A stretch of DNA of 64,000 bases from Zygaena filipendulae. Lineage: Eukaryota; Arthropoda; Insecta; Lepidoptera; Zygaenidae. A program made the translations under genes and the position numbers. Shown here piece after piece: positions 20,373-29,166 of this stretch; position 1 is the stretch's first letter, and every line of letters begins with the position of its first letter. The stretch spans positions 1,736,001 to 1,800,000 of the forward strand of contig OU015665.1 of assembly GCA_907165275.2 (NCBI GenBank), in the 5' to 3' direction. The notes under the pieces are model-generated. The model saw only the letters and a program-made list of their open reading frames with translations. It searched no databases and was not told the origin of the DNA.

Positions 20373-22073
20373 ATGTCTAAGGGTGTAACTTTGGATAAAT
20401 ATTTTAATAGTAGGAAACGGCCAGCTCCAGATGATGCGGACGAGCCAGTAAGTCCAAAAAGAAAAGTTTTACGCCTGGATGAAACTTGTGATACTGATAT
20501 TCAAATCAACAGTTCTGACACTGGCCTGGAATACGACGAAAGTGAAGTAATAGAAAGGAAATGTAGAAAAGTTTCGCATGAATCTGAAAATAAACAAGAT
20601 GGTGATAAAATATCCACCAATTCGTTAAAAACGATAAAAAATGTAAATAGAGTTCCTTCCTTGAGGGAAATAAGAGAGAGTTTGGCGGGAAGTTCCAGGT
20701 TGGCTGAAATATGGGCGTCTATTGAACATGTCAGCAGTGGTATCGAACGGCTGACAAAAAGAAGTGACACACTGAATCGCGAAGAATTCGAACATACTGA
20801 TGTGGAATCACCGATGAATGCAGGTGAGACGACTTCGATTCACAACGAACAAGTTTTATCTGAGGAAAAGTTATGTTCAATCAAGATAAGAGCCCGTATT
20901 TCAACAAGAAAAGTTGAAGTCAGCAAGGTACCTGCAGCTTATATCAGACATGCATCGCTTGTTACATCTGAAGTATTACCACTCCCGCATCATTATAAAT
21001 TTATCGCTGAATTGTTTCGTAGTGTAGACACAGTAGTATCTTTGCTCTACAATAGAAGTGAAAAGATAACTTTTTCTAAGATAAAGCCTTCTGTGGAAAA
21101 AATGCTGAAAGTAAATTTTTCTGAGAAACATTTAGCTCAAATCAAAACCTTAGTTCCCGATTTTTATTATATTCAGATACAGAAAGTAAAGAAATTCAGC
21201 ACTTCATCTCATAATGACACGTACGAATTGGTCATGACACCAAATTTACCTAATAATACCAAAAATTTCAATCCCAGCGTACTGCTGGAGAGGTACAGGT
21301 ACGTATATGATGCGTTGCTTCAGTTGGTAAAGAAGCATCACGTGCAGTTTCTTAAGACTTTAGATCCCCCTCTAGAGATTTCTAACGACAAACTGTCGCG
21401 GTGGCATCCAGACTTTGAGCTGGAAAAAATACCAGAAATCATATGTGCAACGTTGCCTGAAGCACCCACCGTAGATAAACTTTCAAATGCACAAGAAGTT
21501 TTGGCGAGGGCACGTGAACTATTAAAATACAAAAAGAACAGAGCTCCGATAAAATTAGACGAACAGGGGTTAACAGAGAAAGAAATGAGTACAACTAGCA
21601 ACACAAATTCTAATGCGAAAGGTATTGGTACACAAACTAATCGACTCTCAACTAGTGCGGTTTCAATAATGAACCCTGCTCTCCGCAATCTGCCAGCGGC
21701 ACTGATAGAGAAAGTAAAAGCAAAGCAAGCTGCAAAAGCTTTGGAGTCAATGACACGTGGAAAGAATCAGGAGTATCAAATGTACAGTCGGCTCCCGGAC
21801 CTAGCTAAGACATTGAGAAATATGTTCGTCACTGAACGCAAGAATACTCTGGCACTTAATTCTGTTCTGTCAAAGTTACACTGCAGTTTCAAATCGAACG
21901 TGTCCATCGGTGATTTGGAAAAAGATGTAAAACTGCTCGTCAAGGAAGCACCAGAGTGGGTTCAACTGCATAGTTTAAAGAACACTTCTTATTTGAAATT
22001 GGACCGAAATGCTAAAATGAATCAAATTATTTGTAAATTAGATGAATTAGTAAATAATTGTAAACGCGACTGA
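20373..22073 (+). CDS. Cdt1: DNA replication licensing factor Cdt1
   Basis: 566 aa, uninterrupted. Cdt1 loads the MCM2-7 helicase onto ORC/Cdc6-marked origins in G1 and is destroyed or bound by geminin in S phase. The frame is open upstream to 20340, but the first ATG is 20373, and it places GVTLDKYFNSRKR at the very N-terminus, as in other Cdt1 proteins. That motif is PIP-degron-like (L7, Y10-F11, Lys at the +4 position) but lacks the usual Gln. SPKR at 27-30 fits a CDK site, followed by a basic, Ser-rich disordered stretch. The geminin/MCM-binding Cdt1 fold begins near 202 (LPLPHHYKFIAELFRSVDTV) and runs to about 340. A conserved LPAALIEKVKAKQAAKAL helix near 443 leads to the C-terminal winged helix (about 475-560; ERKNTLAL, DWxxLH-like EWVQLHSL, YLKLDR), which binds MCM. 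No introns interrupt it. Confidence 0.95.
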   Translation: MSKGVTLDKYFNSRKRPAPDDADEPVSPKRKVLRLDETCDTDIQINSSDTGLEYDESEVIERKCRKVSHESENKQDGDKISTNSLKTIKNVNRVPSLREIRESLAGSSRLAEIWASIEHVSSGIERLTKRSDTLNREEFEHTDVESPMNAGETTSIHNEQVLSEEKLCSIKIRARISTRKVEVSKVPAAYIRHASLVTSEVLPLPHHYKFIAELFRSVDTVVSLLYNRSEKITFSKIKPSVEKMLKVNFSEKHLAQIKTLVPDFYYIQIQKVKKFSTSSHNDTYELVMTPNLPNNTKNFNPSVLLERYRYVYDALLQLVKKHHVQFLKTLDPPLEISNDKLSRWHPDFELEKIPEIICATLPEAPTVDKLSNAQEVLARARELLKYKKNRAPIKLDEQGLTEKEMSTTSNTNSNAKGIGTQTNRLSTSAVSIMNPALRNLPAALIEKVKAKQAAKALESMTRGKNQEYQMYSRLPDLAKTLRNMFVTERKNTLALNSVLSKLHCSFKSNVSIGDLEKDVKLLVKEAPEWVQLHSLKNTSYLKLDRNAKMNQIICKLDELVNNCKRD

Positions 22074-22181
22074 CTTAATCAAGCGAGTTGCATCAACAAT
22101 TTAATCTCAATTTATTGAGATTTAAACTTGAATCAGGTTCAAATTGTATATTAGGTGTAGACCTAAACTAAATCAAGTTGC

Positions 22182-22187
22182 AATAAA
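22182..22187 (+). promoter_or_regulatory. Candidate polyadenylation signal of Cdt1
   Basis: AATAAA about 110 bp after the stop, followed by further AATAAA-like motifs at 22196-22206. Confidence 0.5.
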
Positions 22188-22209
22188 AATGAAAAATAAA
22201 TAATAAAAT

Positions 22210-23100
22210 ATTGAAAAATCCAAATCTTAAATTAATTAACATAAACTTAAATTAAAATCGAGCAAAATGACAAAGAAGGTCTTCTGAATTTATTGCAAGC
22301 TAGTATATTTTACGTCTATTCTATTCATTAGAAAATTTTGTATATTTAATTTACTACTTCAACAACACTAAAAATAAATGTATTGATATTGATATTATGG
22401 TTAACATTGTTTTTAATAGTTTTCTACTTTTAGACATTAACTAGGTATGTTGTCATGCCTAAAGAGCATACATATTATGATTCATACCTATCTACTTGTA
22501 CTTTACTCGTAGGTAAATTTAAATACTTAGATATGTACTTGATAGTTATTTAATACCTTAATAAAATAAATAATCAATCGTACCTTTGTACCTAAGAGAG
22601 CAATTTGATATTAAGTACCAATTACGTTATAAACGTCGATGGGTTAACAAATCAAATCGACTCAAAACATTTTTTGTTAATATAATAGTATAATTGATTA
22701 AAAATGTACTGCAAAAAAGTTTACTGTACTTTATAGTTACCACCACCGAAAGTGGCAGCTTTTTTGGCATTTTTTTGTTCATAAACTTATTGATAACAAG
22801 TTCAAATGCCACAAAATGATCACCAAAAATTCTTATCTTCCCTATCTATATAAAAGCGAAAGATAGAAAACGCGCGAGCAGAACCGCAAGCAAAGACTAG
22901 TAAATTCAAATGGCTTTTAATTAAGTAAAAAGCTATTAGACCGCCATCAGATAGCCACCGAAGTTGTTTCTGAACTGTGCGCAATTTAACATTATGAATA
23001 GGTAAGCTACACGCGTATTAACTGGCGATGAGCCAAGCAAAGCGAAATGCGGCTTTCAGTTAGCTCGTACCAGACTCAATATTACCTATAAAATTAAAAT
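22210..23100. other. No recognised feature
   Basis: AT-rich intergenic sequence rich in TAGGTA motifs. Confidence 0.45.
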
Positions 23101-23235
23101 AGTACATTGTTATCCAAGGGGTGAAAGTAACTCATTTAGTGCCGAGACGGGGTTTGGCGCCCGAGCGTAGCGAGGGCGCCAATAGTTCGAGGCACTAAAT
23201 AAGTTACTTTCTCCTGAGGGTAACACTGTGCTTTT
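23101..23235. repeat. Palindromic MITE-like element
   Basis: The outer arms match as GAAAGTAACTCATTTAGTGCC and the reverse complement of GGCACTAAATAAGTTACTTTC, with weaker pairing outward. The centre contains a perfect 7-bp stem GGCGCCC/GGGCGCC around GAGCGTAGCGA. No target duplication is obvious. Confidence 0.7.
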
Positions 23236-23879
23236 CATTACGAATGCAAGGAAAGTCAAAATAAAAATAGTAATTAGCTAAAGAAAAAATGAGTGAAGAT
23301 CGGATAGTCGCTTGACACTTTCCCACCTATTTCTTTTTCTTTGGCCGGCTAGCTATTCAGCCAGTATTTTTTATTTACATTGTGGCGACCTAAAAAAAAT
23401 ATTTTCTTTAATTATTAAGTATTATTTAAAGAAAATAAAAAAATATAAATAGGAATTAGCTTAAGAAAAAGTGAATGAATTTTATTTTAATTAATACCTA
23501 CTTAAACTTTACGTTATTTCAATTTTACATCGCGCTGGCTGTATAGAAAGTTGAAACATGGTTCAATAGAAATGTGAAAATAGACCTAGTTTTTTTTTAA
23601 TAATTTGACAGTTGTCAGTTGAAAGCGATTCTCCCTAGGGCTGAAAAGGGCTACTTTCAACCCGCTTCTCAGGCAACTTCAGACCTACTTTCCGAGCATG
23701 AGTAATGAAAAATACATTTCAGATAAGGCGATCAAAATAACAGAATAATAAATATGCAATTTAGAATAATTTATAATATAAATTAAATTTCGAAGAAACA
23801 AATACTTAACGCCATAACCAAAACTGAGTGCTCTTTTATTTACATATTAATACAGCTCGTAATAATTATGAATGTATAT
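23236..23879. other. No recognised gene; possible further repeat
   Basis: Two loosely matching blocks, TAGCTAAAGAAAAAATGAGTGA (near 23276) and TAGCTTAAGAAAAAGTGAATGA (near 23457), suggest an internal direct repeat. Nothing else identified. Confidence 0.35.
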
Positions 23880-24046
23880 TCTAGATTATAATTTTCCCTA
23901 TGCACCCAATGGTTGTCTGGAAGAGATCGCTCTGAGCGATAAGACCGCCGATTGTTCCACCTTGTAGTAAAATTGTTTTTGTAATTGTTTATTTTTAAGT
24001 GGTGTTCAATAAAGAGTTTATTATTATTATTATTATTAATGTACAT
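23880..24046 (+). mobile_element. LINE 3'-end fragment with (TTA)n tail
   Basis: TGCACCCAATGGTTGTCTGG, AGAGATCGCTCTGAGCGATA and AAGACCGCCGATTGTTCCAC form the conserved-looking 3' UTR block of a lepidopteran non-LTR element. AATAAAGAG and seven or so TTA units follow. Only the 3' end is present. Confidence 0.65.
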
Positions 24047-25554
24047 AGTTTAGAATAGTTTGAGTAGCGTTTAGTTACATTCGCACAGGTTAGTTAAAAT
24101 TTTAAAAAATATCACAAGTAATTTCATTGAAATGGTACTTCCTCTTTTTCATCCCATACATATTACATATGTAACGTTCTCGCAACATACTTGTATACGA
24201 TCTCATTACAACCACCTTTCGTTGCTACGAAAGTCTGTTCAAAAACTGTTAGTCAAAGAGCTTTTTTTTTCAAGCCATACTCAAGTTTACTCCCTCGTCT
24301 GCACAGTTGCGAAGTCATTAGACCTACATCTACTTGGATATATGTGACGTTTTTCCAACAAGGATGTCGTACGTACGTCTAATGGCATTAGCTACTCGGC
24401 TATCTGGCAGACGGTTACTCTACAGCATCTTGCCTTCATCTTGTGAAGTTATCAAATACTATACTATACATAGCTAACTGATGCTGATAAACTGTATAAG
24501 CAAAAAGCTTTTTCCTAAAAATCCTTGCCTGGATAATTGCTCACAGAATGTTTCAATGAAATCCAACGATCCATTTTAACGGTTAACTTGGTATAGGTAA
24601 CGAATTGAAAAAAGTTTTTTAGACAAGTTTTTAAAAGAAAATTAGACAGCTCCAAACTTTCGGATGGTTGAGTGAATTTCATTTGTTCATTTCAAGTTTA
24701 CAGCACACTGTACGTTCTTAGACTGAGTTCATCCGTCGAACTTTGCCGTGTACCTAATGGCGCCAAACTTGTATGTTTTTACTTAACTCTGTAAGTAGTA
24801 GAACTGTGTAACTTAATGTCATCTTACTTGTATGTAGTTTAATTGTTATTGTAGTCACTAGATTTCGATTTTTACTATGAACCAAAATAGAATTTTACTA
24901 GGGATCGAGGGAGGAACTTTTCATTTGTTACTTTTCATTCGTGGACTTTTATGGTTCTAAGTACCTGTCACTTGAGATATAGTAAGATAAGTAGGTATCT
25001 CTTGCTTTTCTCGTTTTTTATCTATTAATATGTGATTTCCGGCTTATGCTGAGCTGTTTGTCATTTTGTTGCGACACGCTGTTTTTATGCTACTTTGTTT
25101 TATTGCATATTATCTATTTGATTATTTCTGTTTTTTACCGTTGTCATAACGAATAACGTCATTTTATTCATTTTATTAAAGTCTTTGTAATTTTTTTTGC
25201 GAATGGCGTGCGACGTTATGTTTGCTAATTTTGTTTTCGCAAAGGATAAAATTGTGAAAGTAAATAGCCAGCTAAACAAAATACCTAACCATGACCATCT
25301 AGATTCCAGTCCAGACTTCTCAGGGTGCAAAAAGGAAAGCTGGCAATACAATGGAGCGATGCAACCGTACGTCGTTATCTCTACCGACCGCAGGAAGTAT
25401 CGTCGCCCGGCCAACTTTGACAATTGAGGCAAAACTGTGAGGCAAGAAACAACTCGCTACAAGCACTGCAATCGGTATATATGCAACCTTGGAAAAACAC
25501 TAAGTACCTACATGACGTAAGTCTGTTCAAAAGTTTGTCCGTCTGTGTGTTAAA
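24047..25554. other. No recognised gene
   Basis: Open frames at 24132-24382 and 25197-25427 show no domain. The latter lies in slightly GC-richer sequence and could hide an exon, but I see no supporting splice pattern. Confidence 0.4.
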
Positions 25555-25702
25555 TTTTCACGCCTTACTCAATCATCATCTCATCATCAATATTTTCATA
25601 CACGTTGTCAGGGATACATAAAAGGACACATGGTAATTTTAATCACGGAATTCTTGCAGGAACTCCAAATTAACGTAGGTTAAACCCACGCTGAACAGCT
25701 AG
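25555..25702 (+). mobile_element. Helitron 3' half, first of three in a row
   Basis: Family blocks TTTTCACGCCTTACTCAATC, ACACGTTGTCAGGGATACAT and GGAATTCTTGCAGGAACTCC lead to CTGAACAGCTAG (CTAG 25699-25702). The 5' part is not recognisable. Confidence 0.7.
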
Positions 25703-25891
25703 TCTATACTAATATTATAAAGAGCTGAAGTTTGTGAGTTTGTGAAGTTGTAGGGGCTAATCTCTGAATCTACTGAACCGATTTTGAAAAGCTACGGTAG
25801 TCTTGAGTGACATAGGGTACTTTTATCCCGAAATTCGTAAACTTCAATTAAGTTACCGTGGCCCGTGGGTGAAAGCGCGGAGGACAACTAG
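25703..25891 (+). mobile_element. Helitron-type element, second of three
   Basis: Begins TCTATACTAATATTATAAAG directly after the CTAG of the previous copy and ends GCGCGGAGGACAACTAG (CTAG 25888-25891), followed by T. Complete at both ends. Confidence 0.85.
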
Positions 25892-25892
25892 T

Positions 25893-26085
25893 CCTATTAT
25901 CCTACTAATAATATAAATGTAAAAGTGTGAATGTTTGGATGTTTGTTACTCAATCACGCAAAAACGGGTGAACGGATTTGGATGACATTTGGCATGCACG
26001 TTGTCAGGGGTACAGAGAAGGACATAGGGTACTTTTGATCCCGGAATTCCCGGGGGAACTCTGAAATTACCGTGGGTGAACTACT
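25893..26085 (+). mobile_element. Helitron-type element, third of three
   Basis: Begins TCCTATTATCCTACTAATAA one base after the previous CTAG. The body is typical (GCATGCACGTTGTCAGGGGT, ATAGGGTACTTTTGATCCCG); the terminal hairpin is incomplete (GTGGGTGAACTACTACTAA). Confidence 0.75.
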
Positions 26086-26642
26086 ACTAATAGATAAACA
26101 GACAACTACTAATAGATAAAAATAATAATGCTTGGACAGCGTAGCTTCTCACAGTGCATCTAGGCTCAACCTAATCCAATTAAAAGACATCTACTGACGC
26201 GCATAGTGGGGTTTTTCTATCATACGCCTTTTATTTCCCTGTGAGTAGGAAAATTTAAAGTAAATTTAGATACCAATAAAACAGTTTTATAAAAATCAGC
26301 GACAGATTTTCTCTTGAGATGATGGAAGACGTATTTTTTTTTTCTATGTTATCGAAACTGCGTTATTTTATACATACCTACCTGTTGTTTTCGCGTTGGT
26401 TGGTGCTTTTCCGTTCTCTACAATCTGTTTTGTGTGCCGATGTAAGGAAAATCGTTTTTTTTTTGATTGATTATTTCTGCGCCTGACGGTGCGAAAACAT
26501 TGAAGAAGATAAAAGGTAAATATAACTTTTGGTTTCGATTCTGTGCAATTCGTAGAAAAATTTAAAAGAAAGACTTTAATATATTTTAAGCGAAATTTAC
26601 AGTTTATTGGGTTGATAAAAAAGGTAAGCCTCAATTGGTGCC
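26086..26642. other. No recognised feature
   Basis: AT-rich spacer with T-homopolymers at 26335 and 26455. Confidence 0.45.
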
Positions 26643-26692
26643 AGCTGTTGCCCGTCGGGGTTTCACCCGCTTCAATTTTGGGATCACCCATG
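26643..26692 (-). repeat. Helitron 3'-end scrap
   Basis: CAGCTGTTGCCCGTCGGGGT and TTTCACCCGC are a decayed terminal hairpin. The rest of the element is absent, apparently interrupted by the insertion at 26724. Confidence 0.5.
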
Positions 26693-26723
26693 GCACTCAT
26701 GACTTTGTATCGGGATTAAAGAA

Positions 26724-27090
26724 GGAATTTTTTTTTTTCTTGAATGATATACCCAAGGAGGTAAATCATTATAATACAATCTAGCCAATCTAGTTATGAC
26801 TAATGAGTATTTTAAATTTGACCTAAACTTCTAAACAAGACTATACTAAGAATGTGTCCAATAACACTTTTCTTATTGTCTCTATTAAGGGGAAGACACT
26901 TTGTTCTTGTGTTCTTTGGATACAGTACTCACAGCACTAAATACACTATCACTATACACTACACTAACTCAAAAGGTTTGGTCCTTTTTAGTCTTCGTTT
27001 TATATTTGTGCTGTCGAGGAGCTGGATGGCCTAGACATTCACATGGTGACGAAGTCTGTGTTGGTGAGCTTCGGCATATTTTTTGATAGT
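26724..27090 (-). mobile_element. Retroposed insertion with 29-bp target duplication
   Basis: The 367-bp block is flanked by perfect 29-bp direct repeats (26695-26723 and 27091-27119; each starts ACTCATGACTTTGTATCGGG). On the minus strand the insert ends in an A-run (complement of T at 26729-26739) close to the left duplication, as for a poly(A) retroposon. It has no reading frame of note. It may be a SINE or a retrocopy of a small or messenger RNA; I cannot identify the source. Confidence 0.6.
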
Positions 27091-27119
27091 ACTCATGACT
27101 TTGTATCGGGATTAAAGAA

Positions 27120-27526
27120 AGAATGAAGAAAGAAGATATATATTTATTTGTTATCACAATACGTTTAGCACAGTACAAAGTATCTCATGTCACCCAGGAA
27201 CACTGCAGGTAATAATTATGTATAGGTCTGTAGGTAGGTAATGAATATAATTTTAAGAGTCGAATCCCGAGATTATTCACTACATTCAAACTTACAAATT
27301 TTATATCATGCCTCACATGTGTCTTAGCATAATGTCTTTTGACATCCCCACTGCTGGGCACAGGCTTAGTTCTACTGTCCTACCCTAATACTGAGGCTGC
27401 ACAACAATCGGGCCCAGTATCGGGCGACTTCAGTCACGCTTCAAGGCAAATAATAAAGTTCCACCACTATTTTTGTAAAAGCCTTAATATAATGCGCGTA
27501 CTATACGTGTCACTCGCTAAAAAGAA
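27120..27526. other. No recognised feature
   Basis: Short frames only; a TAGGTAGGTA-type spacer near 27230. Confidence 0.45.
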
Positions 27527-28381
27527 TTTTTAATACAGTTGCTCAAAAAGTGGCGTATTGCAGGGACGTTTAGCGTTCGGGATGTGAGCTATTACATACT
27601 CGAGCTTTTTGTTTACCTTTCCCGAACTCGTGCGTTCTCTTTGCCAACTGTCAAAAATGGCGACACGACTTTGACACACTTTTTGCATTGCGAAACGTAG
27701 GTTTCGCATTACTAATACGACTAGCGCCATCTCTTGATCACAGTTGGAACTTAGTTGAGTTTGTTGTGTTTTTGATATTTTATTAAATTGCTTAATTTTT
27801 TCGTAACTGTATTAAAATAGTATATTTCATTATAAGTGCGGAAAGCCTGTCATTGCAAAGAGTTCCGACAAATGTCTACCCGAGCCGAGGCGCAGCCGAA
27901 GGTGAGGGTTGACAGTCGGAACTAGTTGCAATGACGGTTCCGCACGTGTACTGAACAACTATTTTTAATACAGTTACGAAAAAATTAAGCAATTTAATAA
28001 AATATCAAAAACACAACAAACTCAACTAAGTTCCAACTGTGATCAAGAGATGGCGCTAGTCGTATTAGTAATGCGAAACCTACGTTTCGTAATGCAAAAA
28101 GTGTGTCAAAGTCGTGTCGCCATTTTTGACAGTTGGCAAAGAGAACGCACGAGTTCGGGAAAGGTAAACAAAAAGCTCGAGTATGTAATAGCCCACATCC
28201 CGAACGCTAAACGTCCCTGCAATATGCCACTTTTTGAGCAACTGTATTAAAAATAGTTGTTCAGTACACGTGCGGAACTGTCATTGCAAAGAGTTCCGAC
28301 TGTCAACCCTCACCTATGGCTGCGCCTCGGCTCGAGTAGACATTTGTCGGCTTTCCGCACTTGTAATGAAATATACTATTT
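27527..28381. mobile_element. Composite of two repeat modules in inverted arrangement
   Basis: Module U1 (about 291 bp, ends TTTTTAATACAGTTGC and GTAACTGTATTAAAA) lies at 27527-27817 and, inverted, at 27962-28253. Module U2 (about 145 bp, internally palindromic: GTGCGGAA.CGTCATTGCAA opposite TTGCAATGACAGG.TTTCCGCAC) lies inverted at 27818-27961 and direct at 28254-28381. The order is U1 > U2 < U1 < U2 >. A single U1 > U2 > pair occurs at 40640-41077. The 66-codon frames in U1 are conserved only because the repeats are. Confidence 0.8.
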
Positions 28382-28925
28382 AGTTGTTTAGTTGGCTTCA
28401 ATATAATTACATAAAATACAAAAATGTTATTCTATTCTAATTCCTTTTTTGAAATAGAAATTGATTTTTTCAAAATCTTTTTTTAGGGGACGGATTAGGT
28501 CTTAAACGCACTAGAGCAAAAGGTTGCTTACGAGTTGTTTTAGGTTTCAAACGTACCGGTTGAAAGTTTAATGACAATGGTCAGGCAGCGAACATGTTAA
28601 GACGCCGCCACCGCATTTGATGTCAAAATAACAAAAATAAAATAACAAGGAAAAACGTTGAAGCAAATCTAACTAACCACAACTGCAGTTTAATTGTGAA
28701 ATAAACAATCGTTAGGTCAATCCACGACCAGTACCTACATACATTGTGAGTCCGAACCGATCATAAAAGAAGCGGAAACTCGTTGCGAGTAAAGTTCCTC
28801 TTGTGACCATCACTGGTAACAGCTCGCTCTGAGAATTCACCAGACACCTTATTCCCAACGAAATTTATACACAACCGAGCAAGTTTTATGAATAAAATAA
28901 AATAAAAAAATAAAATAAAAACTGT
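28382..28925. other. No recognised feature
   Basis: No gene or repeat recognised; AAATAAAATAAA run at 28890-28918. Confidence 0.45.
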
Positions 28926-28929
28926 AATT

Positions 28930-29162
28930 GGACGCAGATAAGCAATAACATGTTAATCCACAATATTAAGTTACCTGTTCAGAACGATTTATTAAGAGTT
29001 AGGGAACGTTTTTTAATTATGTGTTTACCTTATTACATTGTTTAAGTATGTAACTAAATATTGAACATAAAAAATGTTGACAAAAAATGGCGCTATAATT
29101 TTAAAACACGATTTACTCAAAATTTCTCCAGTGTGGGTTAACACACTATTGCTTATCTGTCC
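28930..29162 (+). mobile_element. MITE, 4-bp-TSD family, copy 4
   Basis: 233 bp with ends GGACGCAGATAAGCAATA and TATTGCTTATCTGTCC, flanked by AATT at 28926-28929 and 29163-29166. Nearly identical in layout to 18751-18987. Confidence 0.9.
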
Positions 29163-29166
29163 AATT

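Noticed and set aside
28050..28250. 66-codon frame conserved in three places (also 27530-27730 minus, and in part 40652-40897)
   Set aside because: It is the U1 repeat module itself; identity comes from repeat copies, and no domain or coding signature is present.
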